Assembly (NCBI RefSeq): GCF_900103215.1 | Contig: NZ_FNGV01000013.1 | Span: forward strand, 62,001 to 126,000 | From: Kriegella aquimaris | Lineage (GTDB): Bacteria > Bacteroidota > Bacteroidia > Flavobacteriales > Flavobacteriaceae | Direction: 5' to 3' | Length of the DNA stretch: 64,000 bases | Shown: piece after piece, positions 1 through 7,773 of the stretch | Position numbering within the stretch: position 1 is the first letter of the stretch | Layout of the letters: each line of letters opens with the position of its first letter | Translations under genes and position numbers: made by a program | Notes under the pieces: generated by a model | Seen by the model: only the letters and a program-made list of their open reading frames with translations | Told to the model about the DNA's origin: nothing | Databases searched by the model: none

Positions 1-138
1 AGAGCACATTCATCTGGGCTGATAAATGTTTATGAATTCGTTCCAAACCTTTTAGGAAAAAGCACACCCCTATATTGGCCGGTCCACACGAATGTTCTAA
101 TAAAAAATGAGCTGCTTACAGACCCGGAATATCAATAA
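1..138 (+). CDS. susD: C-terminal end of a probable SusD/RagB-family lipoprotein (partial)
   Basis: Frame 1 is open from the first base to TAA at 136-138 and gives 45 residues. The tail contains PLYWPVHTNVLIKN and ends LLTDPEYQ. This resembles the usual SusD/RagB C-terminus, in which a (W/F)PIP-type segment is followed by EI..N..L.QNPGY. A SusD (NanU-like) surface glycan-binding protein immediately upstream of sialidases would fit Bacteroidota sialic acid loci. The rest of the gene, and presumably a SusC, lie outside the window. With so few residues the family call is tentative, but a real gene end is likely because the next gene follows on the same strand after about 200 bases. Confidence 0.5.
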   Translation, partial: RAHSSGLINVYEFVPNLLGKSTPLYWPVHTNVLIKNELLTDPEYQ

Positions 139-340
139 GGTCAATTGTTGACACGACTTTAAACAAACCACGATGAGGGTATACGCTCACATTTTAAGAA
201 CGGATATGCTATTGAGTATCCTATTCCTTGATTGTTATTAAAAAAAGAAGAAAAACAAGTACAGGATCAGCATGTGTCTTCCAAGAAGATCGTACCTCTT
301 AAAATTTAGATTTTAAGCCACATAAATTTATTGAATAACT

Positions 341-1516
341 ATGTTCAGACCAATCATCGCACTTCTACCTTCAATTTTTTTGATTGTTTCTTGTACGCAT
401 AGATATGGGCAGAAAGTTCATATCCTTGATTCAGAACTATCTAAAAACTATACCATACCTTTTCTAGACATTTCGAACGAAACAGAACGTCATGTAATAG
501 TCGATCGGGATAGCACCAAATATTTTGGTCATCCTTCTACCCTATTAATGAACGATGGTCACACGATGTATTGTGCTTATTCATTAAACCATGGCGGCCC
601 CCCACTCTTTTTGAAAAGAAGCAATGATGGGGGGCTGAGCTGGTCCGATTATTTACCAATCCCTGGAAACGCCAACATAGCGGATAATTGCCCATTTTTA
701 TTTTATCTACCGGATAGCCAAGGTGTAAACCGCTTACTTATGATGGTCGGCGGTGATGACGGCGAGGCCAATGGGATGTGGCAAGCATCGTCTTACGATG
801 GCGGTCAAACATGGTCGAATTATAAAAATAATGGCCGTACAAGTGTTGTTGCAAGTCCGACAATAGTAGCGGTCGATAGTGATGGAAAACTTCTGATGTG
901 GCACCACGCCTATGCTAACGCAGAAAGGAAAGCAGGAGACAGATTAGCACTCAGTGTTTACCAAAGTGAATCAATAGACGGCGGTGAAACATGGGGCAAC
1001 ACCCATCCCATTTGCGAAATTGAAAACGCATCACCTTGCGAACCCGCTGTTGTTGTTTCCCCTGATGGCAAAGAATTGGCGTGTTTAATGAGAGAGAATT
1101 CTCGACGCTTAAATTCAGTGGTCACCTTCTCAAAGGATGAAGGCGAAACTTGGATTGCCCCAAAAGAATTGACAGCTTCCCTAACAGGAGACAGACATCA
1201 ACCAAAATACACTAAAGACAAAAAGTATTTATTGGTTACTTTTAGGGACATGGCCTTTGACAGCCCCACCAAAGGAGATTTCGTGCTATGGATCGGTACA
1301 TACGATGATATTAAAAATGGTACTGAAGGTATCGGACGGGTCAAACTACTGAACCAGTATCCACCTAAAAATGACACAGGGTATTCTGGTTTAGAACTGC
1401 TACCAGATGGTACTTTTGTAGCAACCACTTATGTTAAGTACAAAGAAAAAGACAAATACAATTCGATTGTGAGTGTCAGATTTAAATTGGAAGATATATT
1501 GACCAGATTACAATAG
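341..1516 (+). CDS. Asp-box (BNR) lipoprotein, sialidase-like superfamily
   Basis: A 391-residue lipoprotein. The N-terminus is hydrophobic with a lipobox-like SC at about residue 17-18, so it is probably anchored outside the cytoplasm. Several Asp-box repeats are visible (SNDGGLSW, SYDGGQTW, SIDGGETW, SKDEGETW), as expected for a six-bladed sialidase-type beta-propeller of the BNR_2 kind. The FRIP arginine motif of true GH33 sialidases is not seen: the N-terminal segment reads GHPSTLLMNDG. Sialidase activity is therefore not assured, and the protein may act on a different glycan or bind one. It lies 83 bases before a second Asp-box lipoprotein and a DapA-family aldolase, which look like one operon. 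Confidence 0.75.
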   Translation: MFRPIIALLPSIFLIVSCTHRYGQKVHILDSELSKNYTIPFLDISNETERHVIVDRDSTKYFGHPSTLLMNDGHTMYCAYSLNHGGPPLFLKRSNDGGLSWSDYLPIPGNANIADNCPFLFYLPDSQGVNRLLMMVGGDDGEANGMWQASSYDGGQTWSNYKNNGRTSVVASPTIVAVDSDGKLLMWHHAYANAERKAGDRLALSVYQSESIDGGETWGNTHPICEIENASPCEPAVVVSPDGKELACLMRENSRRLNSVVTFSKDEGETWIAPKELTASLTGDRHQPKYTKDKKYLLVTFRDMAFDSPTKGDFVLWIGTYDDIKNGTEGIGRVKLLNQYPPKNDTGYSGLELLPDGTFVATTYVKYKEKDKYNSIVSVRFKLEDILTRLQ

Positions 1517-1599
1517 GAAATTAGATAGCCGAAATTAAAACGAGCTTTCACATTGAGAAATTTCCAATAAAAAATACACCTATTAAATAAAACCTTATT

Positions 1600-2718
1600 A
1601 TGAATTTACGATTTGTGACTGCGGCTACTTTGATTTTGGGTCTATCCGTTTCGTGTAGTAGTACCAAGAAAATAAACGGATGGCTAAATAAAAATGCAGA
1701 ATTTGAAGTACAAAAAATTTTTGACGATGGGCGATTTCCAAATATTGTCGTTGCAAAGAATGGTAATGTTGTGGCTACGTGGGGAAGAGATGAAATAGTT
1801 TCTAAAATAAGTGAAGACGGAGGAAAAACATGGAAACCCGAAATTCTGATTGCCGAGAGCGGTATACATAGTGGCGGTACGACGGTTGATGACCAGACAG
1901 GCGATATTTTTGTTTTTCTTGAAGAAGGTCACCCACCGGCACCAATAAGCATTTATGTAAGTAAAAATAATGGCGACACTTGGGCGCGGCATAATGCAAA
2001 AATTACACCTGACAAAAATGGCAATATGCCCGCGATGCACATGAACGAACACGGAATAACCCTTAAAAGCGAAAAGTATGCCGGAAGAATATTACGCCCT
2101 TCACGGTATTATGGGAAAACCAACGAGCGAAGTGAATGGCCAGCTCATTACACCAATGCAATTTACAGTGATGACCATGGAAACAATTGGAAGACCAGTG
2201 ATCCCTTTCCCGCAAACGGGACTGGTGAAGCGACCCTTGTAGAATTATCAGATGGCACGGTATATTACAATTCGCGCAGGCATCTGTCAACCGATGGATT
2301 AAATCCTCGCAGAAGGCATATTGCTAAAAGCTATGATGGCGGGGAGACATGGACAAATCTTTCAGTATCGGAAGAATTGCCCGATGGCGATCAATATAGA
2401 GATTATGGTTTGATGGCAGGTTTAACCCGAATTCCAATCGAAAATCATGACATTCTCCTTTTCAGCAATATAATTTCAGAAAAAGGGAGAAAAAACGGCC
2501 ATGTATGGGTAAGTTTCGATGGAGGTAAAACATGGCCTGCTAAAAAACTTATCGATGCAGGCAGTTTTGGGTATTCTTCAATGATCGCTGGTAGAAACAA
2601 CACAGAAAGCGAAGGGTTAATATATCTGTTTTACGAAAGCGATGACGGTGGTAAAATTGCTAAGTTCAATTTGCAATGGTTCTTAGATGGAAAAAATTTG
2701 TCTGATTTTCTAAAATAA
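1600..2718 (+). CDS. Second Asp-box (BNR) lipoprotein, sialidase-like
   Basis: A 372-residue protein with a lipobox-type signal (LSVSCSS, Cys near residue 19). At least five Asp-boxes are visible: SEDGGKTW, SKNNGDTW, SDDHGNNW, SYDGGETW and SFDGGKTW. A short RFPNIVV segment sits where GH33 enzymes have the FRIP arginine motif, so a substrate-binding arginine may be kept (R46 region) in an altered context. This could be a divergent exo-sialidase or a hydrolase for a related nonulosonic acid. It lies between another Asp-box protein and a lyase-family gene, with gaps of 83 and 64 bases, consistent with co-transcription. Confidence 0.75.
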   Translation: MNLRFVTAATLILGLSVSCSSTKKINGWLNKNAEFEVQKIFDDGRFPNIVVAKNGNVVATWGRDEIVSKISEDGGKTWKPEILIAESGIHSGGTTVDDQTGDIFVFLEEGHPPAPISIYVSKNNGDTWARHNAKITPDKNGNMPAMHMNEHGITLKSEKYAGRILRPSRYYGKTNERSEWPAHYTNAIYSDDHGNNWKTSDPFPANGTGEATLVELSDGTVYYNSRRHLSTDGLNPRRRHIAKSYDGGETWTNLSVSEELPDGDQYRDYGLMAGLTRIPIENHDILLFSNIISEKGRKNGHVWVSFDGGKTWPAKKLIDAGSFGYSSMIAGRNNTESEGLIYLFYESDDGGKIAKFNLQWFLDGKNLSDFLK

Positions 2719-2782
2719 GACTTCTATAAGCATAGTAATCATTAGAGATGAACTAACGTTATACACCTTTCAAAAAACAGTT

Positions 2783-3724
2783 ATGGTACCACTTGATCAT
2801 ACAGAAATATTCGGCAATTGGGCCACACTTCTTCTTGCAACAGATTTGTTTGGAAAAATAGATTACACAAGACTTTCAGAAGAAATAGATGTACTTATTG
2901 ACAGCAAACCATCGGGAATTTATTCCAATGGTACCGCTGGGGAATTTTATACACAAAGTGATGAAGAATTCTACAGAATAAATGAATTACTGGCCAATAA
3001 ATGTGAAAAATCACAAACCCCCTTCCAGATAGGGATCAGTCACCCGAGTCCCCAATTATCCTTGGAACGATTAAAAATCAGCAAGACCTTAAATCCAGGG
3101 GCAGTACAGGTTGTGCTACCCGATTGGTTTCCACCAACATTGGAAGAATCGTCTGACTTTCTTGAAAAATTAGCCGTTGAGTCTGAAAAAATACCGCTAG
3201 TTCTCTATAACCCAACACATTCCAAAAAAGTATTAGTTCCTTCGGAGTGGAAGTATTTAAAACAAAATGTTCCAAATTTAGTAGGTTTGAAAGTTTTTGA
3301 TAACAACAGAGACGCTAATTGGTATTTGGAAATGATTAAAAATAGTAATGGGCTTTCCGTATTTATTCCTGGCCATCATTTGGCTACCGGAATTTCAAAT
3401 GGAGCCCATGGAGCATACTCCAATATGGCCTGTCTTAATCCGTATGCTGCCCAAGAATGGTACGGTTTAATTCAAACAGACTTGGAAGCGGCGTTGGAGT
3501 TAGAGGTTAGGATTAACCAGTTTATGAAAGAAGCAATTGAACCTTTCATAACGAAATATCATTTTTCGAATCCCGCATGTGATAGATTTATGGCGGTGGT
3601 AGGCGGATGGGCGGATGTGGGGCATAAGTTAAGGTGGCCGTATAGGTCTATACCCTTGGACTTAGCTTCAACCGTAAGGGAAAAGGTGAGAAATTTGATT
3701 CCTGAATTCGCTATGGGTTTTTAA
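2783..3724 (+). CDS. DapA/N-acetylneuraminate lyase family aldolase
   Basis: A 313-residue cytoplasmic class I aldolase of the dihydrodipicolinate synthase/NanA family. The phosphate/carboxylate-binding loop is GTAGE at 50-54, the proton-relay tyrosine is Y142 (LVLYNP), and the Schiff-base lysine is K170 (VGLK). It differs markedly from the clearer NanA at 5008-5913, for example in a shorter link between the catalytic motifs and in its C-terminal half. It probably cleaves a different or modified 2-keto-3-deoxy sugar acid rather than simply duplicating NanA. Its place as the last gene after two Asp-box lipoproteins suggests it handles the sugar they release. A DHDPS role in lysine synthesis is unlikely in this setting. 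Confidence 0.8.
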   Translation: MVPLDHTEIFGNWATLLLATDLFGKIDYTRLSEEIDVLIDSKPSGIYSNGTAGEFYTQSDEEFYRINELLANKCEKSQTPFQIGISHPSPQLSLERLKISKTLNPGAVQVVLPDWFPPTLEESSDFLEKLAVESEKIPLVLYNPTHSKKVLVPSEWKYLKQNVPNLVGLKVFDNNRDANWYLEMIKNSNGLSVFIPGHHLATGISNGAHGAYSNMACLNPYAAQEWYGLIQTDLEAALELEVRINQFMKEAIEPFITKYHFSNPACDRFMAVVGGWADVGHKLRWPYRSIPLDLASTVREKVRNLIPEFAMGF

Positions 3725-4203
3725 AAAATATAAGGGATTATTAAAAGAAACAAATTGATTGTCCGTTTTGACCGTAAATGATTAATTGCACATTACGTAA
3801 TATTAATTTTTCGCGAACGGTGAATTTTTATGTTCATGGAAAATATTGAAGATAAATTAAAAACATATAAATGAGAGGTGTATGTATTTCGAGAAATTCC
3901 TTTATATTCTAGCCCACTAAAAGGCCTTGCTATTTTTGAAAGCAAAATGTGATAGCTTTAAATTTAAGAAATCGATTCATTAAATAGAAATTGGACAATC
4001 TAATTAAATGTAGTTTGATGTATGTAAACCTTATACCTTAGAAATTTAAATAATATATTTGTACTACAAATAGTATAAATAGAAGTGACGTGTTAAAAAG
4101 CATTCGAAATGTTCAATTCGTATTAATAAATTCAATTGCTCTTTAAGAACAGATGCCTCCTTATCGAAAAGATTATTGATGAGTTGAAACAAGCCGATAC
4201 TAT
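3725..4203. other. 479-base AT-rich spacer carrying the promoter/operator of the regulator-nanA unit
   Basis: I see no credible coding region. The spacer separates the upstream operon from the GntR/FCD regulator. Near its end it holds a TAnnTTTG-like box and a perfect odd palindrome, annotated separately. The 5' untranslated stretch from that site to the start codon would be roughly 130-140 bases. Confidence 0.5.
4054..4071 (+). promoter_or_regulatory. Probable promoter -7 box overlapped by a GntR/FCD operator
   Basis: TATATTTG at 4054-4061 matches the Bacteroidota -7 consensus TAnnTTTG. It overlaps ATTTGTACTACAAAT at 4057-4071, a perfect palindrome around a central C. FadR/FCD-group operators typically have the form TnGTnnnACnA, which this fits (TTGTACTACAA). 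Overlap of the two implies repression by steric block, probably autoregulation of the regulator at 4204 and control of nanA. A close copy lies at 6860-6876. No convincing -33 TTTG was found. Confidence 0.6.
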
Positions 4204-4932
4204 ATGAAAGATAAGACAATGAAATTCAAAATAGATTATCAGTCCAATACTTTGGTAGACCAAGTTGAAGAATCGATTCTCGATTATATTAAAAGAAATA
4301 AACTGGTGCCTGGTGATTCATTGCCAAATGAGATGGCACTTACGACCGAAATAGGTGTTAGTAGAAATGTTTTAAGAGAGGCTTTGAGCAGACTTAGAAT
4401 GCTTGGTATAATTCAATCTCGAACCAACAGAGGTATTATAATTCAAGAACCTTCGCTATTTACGGGTTTTGAAAAAGTAATCGAGCCCCACCTATTGAGC
4501 GAATCCACGATAATTGAATTGATGAAATTACGAATTGTTCTCGAGATAGGGCTAACAGATTTACTTTTCAAACATTTAAATGACAATTATATTTCTGAAC
4601 TAGAACGAATAGTTTTATCGCATGAAGCGGTAAATTATAACTTGACACTTGAACAAGAGACCGAATTTCATAACAAACTTTATCAAATCACTGGAAGTGA
4701 ATTTCTAATCTCTTTTCAGAAGATTATTCATCCCGTTTTTGTTTATGCTAAAAATAATTATGACAACTATTTTGCACCGACAAACGAACGTTTACGGGCC
4801 GAAAAAAAATTGATAACCCATAAAGATTTATTCAATCTAATCAAGGCAAGAGATATGGAAGGATATCGAATGGCAATAAAGTTACACTTGGCCACTTACT
4901 CAGATTTTATTGAAAAGAAGACTGAAAAGTAA
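4204..4932 (+). CDS. GntR-family transcriptional regulator, FadR/FCD subfamily (NanR-like role)
   Basis: A 242-residue regulator. An N-terminal winged helix (about residues 15-80, with EIGVSRNVLREALSRLRMLGII as recognition region) is followed by an all-helical FCD ligand-binding domain with spaced histidines (EFHNKLYQIT, THKDLFNLI, KLHLATY). FCD regulators usually sense sugar acids or other carboxylates. Here the neighbours suggest Neu5Ac or a derivative. It lies 75 bases before nanA on the same strand, so both probably share the promoter/operator at 4054-4071. An in-frame ATG at 4219 (MKFKIDY) is an equally plausible start. It is clearly paralogous to the regulator at 6027-6728. Confidence 0.88.
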   Translation: MKDKTMKFKIDYQSNTLVDQVEESILDYIKRNKLVPGDSLPNEMALTTEIGVSRNVLREALSRLRMLGIIQSRTNRGIIIQEPSLFTGFEKVIEPHLLSESTIIELMKLRIVLEIGLTDLLFKHLNDNYISELERIVLSHEAVNYNLTLEQETEFHNKLYQITGSEFLISFQKIIHPVFVYAKNNYDNYFAPTNERLRAEKKLITHKDLFNLIKARDMEGYRMAIKLHLATYSDFIEKKTEK

Positions 4933-5007
4933 CATAGAAGCTTTTATGAAGATGCTTCAAGATACTTTTCAATTTCAAACAAATACTTCCAATAATAGAT
5001 AAGTTTT

Positions 5008-5913
5008 ATGCAAAAAATAAATGGCCTTTTAGCCGCAACTTTCACCCCATTTTATAAAGACGGGTCCTTAAATCTGTCAGTGATACCAGCTTATGCAAAA
5101 AAGTTGAAAGAGGATAATGTTACTGGAGCTTTTATATGTGGAACCACTGGAGAGGGAATGTTTTTATCCTTAGAAGAACGCAAATTACTAACGGAGACTT
5201 GGATAAAAGAGCAAACAGATGATTTCAATATAATAGTTCATGTAGGCACAACTTCTGTCCTTCAATCAAACGATTTGGCGAAACATGCACAACAAACTGG
5301 AGCTTCTGCAATATCGGCTATGGGTCCCGTATTCTTGCCCCCGTCCAAAACCAGTGATTTAGTTGATTTTTGTGCATCGGTGGCCAATGGCGCACCCGAC
5401 CTCCCGTTTTACTATTATCACATACCAACGATTTCCCACGTCAATTTACCAATGACCGAGTTTTTACAGGCCTCTAAACAAAAGATACCCAATCTTGCAG
5501 GAATCAAATTTACACATCGCAGTATGATGGAAATGATTCAGTGTTTAAGAATGGATGATGGGAAATGGGATATTCTCCATGGTTTCGACGAAGAATTATT
5601 AATGGGATTGGCTGCCGGAGCCGAAGGTGCGGTCGGAAGCACCTATAATTACCTAGCCCCACTATATAATAAAATCATTAAGGCATTTCGAGCCGGGAAC
5701 CTTCAAGAAGCTCGTGAATTACAATATAAATCAATCAATTTTGTTGAGATTCTTATCAAATATGGTGGCGGAGTTGCAGGCGGAAAACCAATCATGAAAT
5801 TTATGGGAATCGACTGTGGACCCCTCCGCACACCTGCACATAATATTTCAGAGGATGAGACGGCAAATTACCTGAACGAATTGCGGAAACTAGACTTTTT
5901 TGGTTTGGATTGA
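5008..5913 (+). CDS. nanA: N-acetylneuraminate lyase
   Basis: A 301-residue class I aldolase that would split Neu5Ac into N-acetylmannosamine and pyruvate in the cytoplasm. The family landmarks are GTTGE at 45-49, Y137 in FYYYHIP and the Schiff-base lysine K167 in AGIKFTH. GFDE and GAEGAVGSTYN follow, closely matching NanA enzymes, in which a G(F/Y)DE and GSTYN segment binds the sugar. Length is normal for the family. It follows an FCD regulator by 75 bases. No ManNAc kinase or epimerase gene is in the window, so the later steps must be encoded elsewhere. Confidence 0.87.
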   Translation: MQKINGLLAATFTPFYKDGSLNLSVIPAYAKKLKEDNVTGAFICGTTGEGMFLSLEERKLLTETWIKEQTDDFNIIVHVGTTSVLQSNDLAKHAQQTGASAISAMGPVFLPPSKTSDLVDFCASVANGAPDLPFYYYHIPTISHVNLPMTEFLQASKQKIPNLAGIKFTHRSMMEMIQCLRMDDGKWDILHGFDEELLMGLAAGAEGAVGSTYNYLAPLYNKIIKAFRAGNLQEARELQYKSINFVEILIKYGGGVAGGKPIMKFMGIDCGPLRTPAHNISEDETANYLNELRKLDFFGLD

Positions 5914-6026
5914 ACCATCCGAAAATTCAATATCTAAAAATTAAATTTTGCATAGCGTCCGCCTAAAATTGAGGTTTTTAAAGGTAAAGCCTGCATATAT
6001 CGGGTAACGGCAGTATGTATTAGATT

Positions 6027-6728
6027 CTAGTGAATAATGCCTAACGAATAATAGGGCAGAAAATGATCGTTCATTAGCTGTCTGAACTCCGCAACAGTGC
6101 CCTCCTCCAAGCACTTTACAAGACGAGAATGATCCACTTTCGGCTCATCGATTTTATTGGCTCCGCTTTTTGCTTCAATTTCCAAAACATAATCAAAGAC
6201 TATTTTCAAATATTTTTGAAATCCGAAAAGTGTTTCGTTTTTAGATATTTTATACAGGTAGGAATGAAAATCAATCTCGTAATCAATTTTGTTTCGCTTC
6301 GTACTGGAAGATTCAAAAGAAGCTATAATTTTTCTCAATTCTAAAATGTCTTCTGATGATATATTTCTAAAAAGGGCATCGGCCATGCCAACTTCCAGCA
6401 TAATTCGAAGTTCAAATAATTCGTGTAAGGTATTTTCATCCAAAACAGTAGGATCTAAAACTCGTTCAAGAGCCGGAAAGAGATTAAATTTCTTTAGCTG
6501 AATACCTTTTTTCTTATTCGATACAATCAACCCAAGCATTCTAAATCTGCTCAAAGCCTCCCTAATTACATTACGACTTACATTCATACTAGAAGCCAGT
6601 TCATTTTCAGTAGGCAAGGTATCGCCCGGTTTAAAGCCTTGCTTCTTGATATAGTCACGTAGGTTATTTTCGACCTGATCCACCATACTTTCAATCTTGA
6701 CAGGCTTTATTTTATGATTTTTTTCCAA
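6027..6728 (-). CDS. GntR-family transcriptional regulator, FadR/FCD subfamily (second copy)
   Basis: A 233-residue paralogue of the regulator at 4204-4932, with the same architecture: winged helix with ASSMNVSRNVIREALSRFRMLGL, then an FCD helical domain. Shared stretches such as DQVE-N/ESILDYIK and FKPGDTLPTENEL show a common origin. It is divergent from the dioxygenase-sialidase-transporter operon, starts about 130 bases from the operator palindrome at 6860-6876, and is convergent with nanA. The likely role is repression of that operon, with release by a sialic acid intermediate. Two closely related regulators and two related operators in about 3 kb suggest a duplicated, possibly cross-talking or effector-split control circuit. 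Confidence 0.88.
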   Translation of the reverse strand: MEKNHKIKPVKIESMVDQVENNLRDYIKKQGFKPGDTLPTENELASSMNVSRNVIREALSRFRMLGLIVSNKKKGIQLKKFNLFPALERVLDPTVLDENTLHELFELRIMLEVGMADALFRNISSEDILELRKIIASFESSSTKRNKIDYEIDFHSYLYKISKNETLFGFQKYLKIVFDYVLEIEAKSGANKIDEPKVDHSRLVKCLEEGTVAEFRQLMNDHFLPYYSLGIIH

Positions 6729-6793
6729 TTAACAGGTTTTAATTACTACTGAAATAAAAGGGCTTTGCCTGCGGGCTCTAGACCTAACAACGA

Positions 6794-6801
6794 CAAATGT
6801 A
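6794..6801 (-). promoter_or_regulatory. Possible -7 promoter box for the minus-strand GntR regulator
   Basis: Read on the minus strand this is TACATTTG, a match to TAnnTTTG, about 65 bases before the regulator start. No TTTG -33 element at the usual distance was found, so this is a weak call. Confidence 0.3.
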
Positions 6802-6859
6802 CCAAAGATTAAATTAAATAATATCACAGTTTCAAATAAAATATTATATTAGCACAATA

Positions 6860-6876
6860 ATATTGTCCTACAATAT
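6860..6876. promoter_or_regulatory. Palindromic operator, second copy of the TTGTnCTACAA motif
   Basis: ATATTGTCCTACAATAT has 7-base perfect arms around CCT. It shares TTGTnCTACAA with the palindrome at 4057-4071 and fits the TnGTnnnACnA pattern of FadR/FCD regulators. It lies in the divergent spacer between the minus-strand GntR gene and the dioxygenase gene, the expected place for a shared control site. Confidence 0.62.
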
Positions 6877-6925
6877 AATATTTTATCAAAATTTGATTGC
6901 CCATTCATCATTAACTAGTCCTAAT

Positions 6926-7705
6926 ATGGAAGAGTTGTTCAACTATCGTAAATTAACAACTAAGGAATTACAACAGTACCACGATCAAGGTTTCTTGAAT
7001 ATTGGTTCTACATTAACAAATAAAGGTCTCGAAAGATTGACTAAAGAATCGATGGAAGCTTGGCACTCAGAAAAGCGAGAATTTAAAGATTCAGCCACTT
7101 GGCTACAAAATTCGCTTTTGGTCGATATACATAAGAAATCCCATGTCGCCAAATCTTTCTATTTTAATGGCCCCTTAGTAGACATTATGGAACAAATTAT
7201 TGGATCAAACATTAAAGGCGCCACCTCACAGTTGACCTTCAAGATGAAGGGGAACACCAAGGCTTTTGGCTGGCATCAAGATAATGGTTACGGAGAACTA
7301 GACCCCTATAATGCAGTTACTACATTAACTGCTCTTGACGATACCGATGAAGAAAACGGATGCCTCCGAATTATTCCCGGTAGTCACAAAATGGGGCAAA
7401 TCGACGTAAGCAATATCATTAATTCCACAACCAAAAAAAAGCAAGTTTCCATTGATTTAAAAGTTGATGAGAGCCTTGCGATCCCCGCACGTATGAAAGC
7501 TGGTGAAACGTTAATTTTTAACTCCTTTTTTCTACATCAATCCCAAGGAAATTTTTCAAAACACAGAGATCGAAGAATTTTGTTTTTAAGGTATGCCGAT
7601 GCAGATGCCGTTGAAGTATATAATGAAAGAAAACCGAGGCTAGGCAAACTTTTAAGAGGCCAGACTCGTTTTCCGGAAGTAGCTAGCTATGAGGAGGAAT
7701 TATAG
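6926..7705 (+). CDS. Phytanoyl-CoA dioxygenase (PhyH) family Fe(II)/2-oxoglutarate oxygenase
   Basis: About 259 residues from the ATG at 6926. An upstream in-frame TTG at 6863 would put the operator palindrome inside the gene and is rejected. The facial-triad iron ligands are visible: H117-x-D119 (WHQD) and H204 (FLHQSQGN), with R216/R217 nearby for 2-oxoglutarate. It would hydroxylate, or oxidatively demethylate, a small organic substrate in the cytoplasm; no signal peptide is seen. It is the first gene of an operon with sialidase, mutarotase-symporter and a second PhyH gene, which suggests the substrate is a sialic acid variant or its substituent. No such step is in the standard Nan pathway. 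Confidence 0.85.
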   Translation: MEELFNYRKLTTKELQQYHDQGFLNIGSTLTNKGLERLTKESMEAWHSEKREFKDSATWLQNSLLVDIHKKSHVAKSFYFNGPLVDIMEQIIGSNIKGATSQLTFKMKGNTKAFGWHQDNGYGELDPYNAVTTLTALDDTDEENGCLRIIPGSHKMGQIDVSNIINSTTKKKQVSIDLKVDESLAIPARMKAGETLIFNSFFLHQSQGNFSKHRDRRILFLRYADADAVEVYNERKPRLGKLLRGQTRFPEVASYEEEL

Positions 7706-7773
7706 CAAAACATAACTGTATAAAAATTATTTTCATTCGAAAAGGTCGTCCAAAATATTCTAATTACTATAAC

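Noticed and set aside
2783-3724. Dihydrodipicolinate synthase for lysine synthesis
   Set aside because: The fold and catalytic residues are shared by the whole family, and the operon context with Asp-box lipoproteins favours a sugar-acid lyase.
4057-4071. AraR-type arabinose operator
   Set aside because: The sequence resembles ATTTGTnnnACAAAT sites of AraR, but no arabinose genes are present and two FCD regulators are adjacent, so an FCD operator is simpler.
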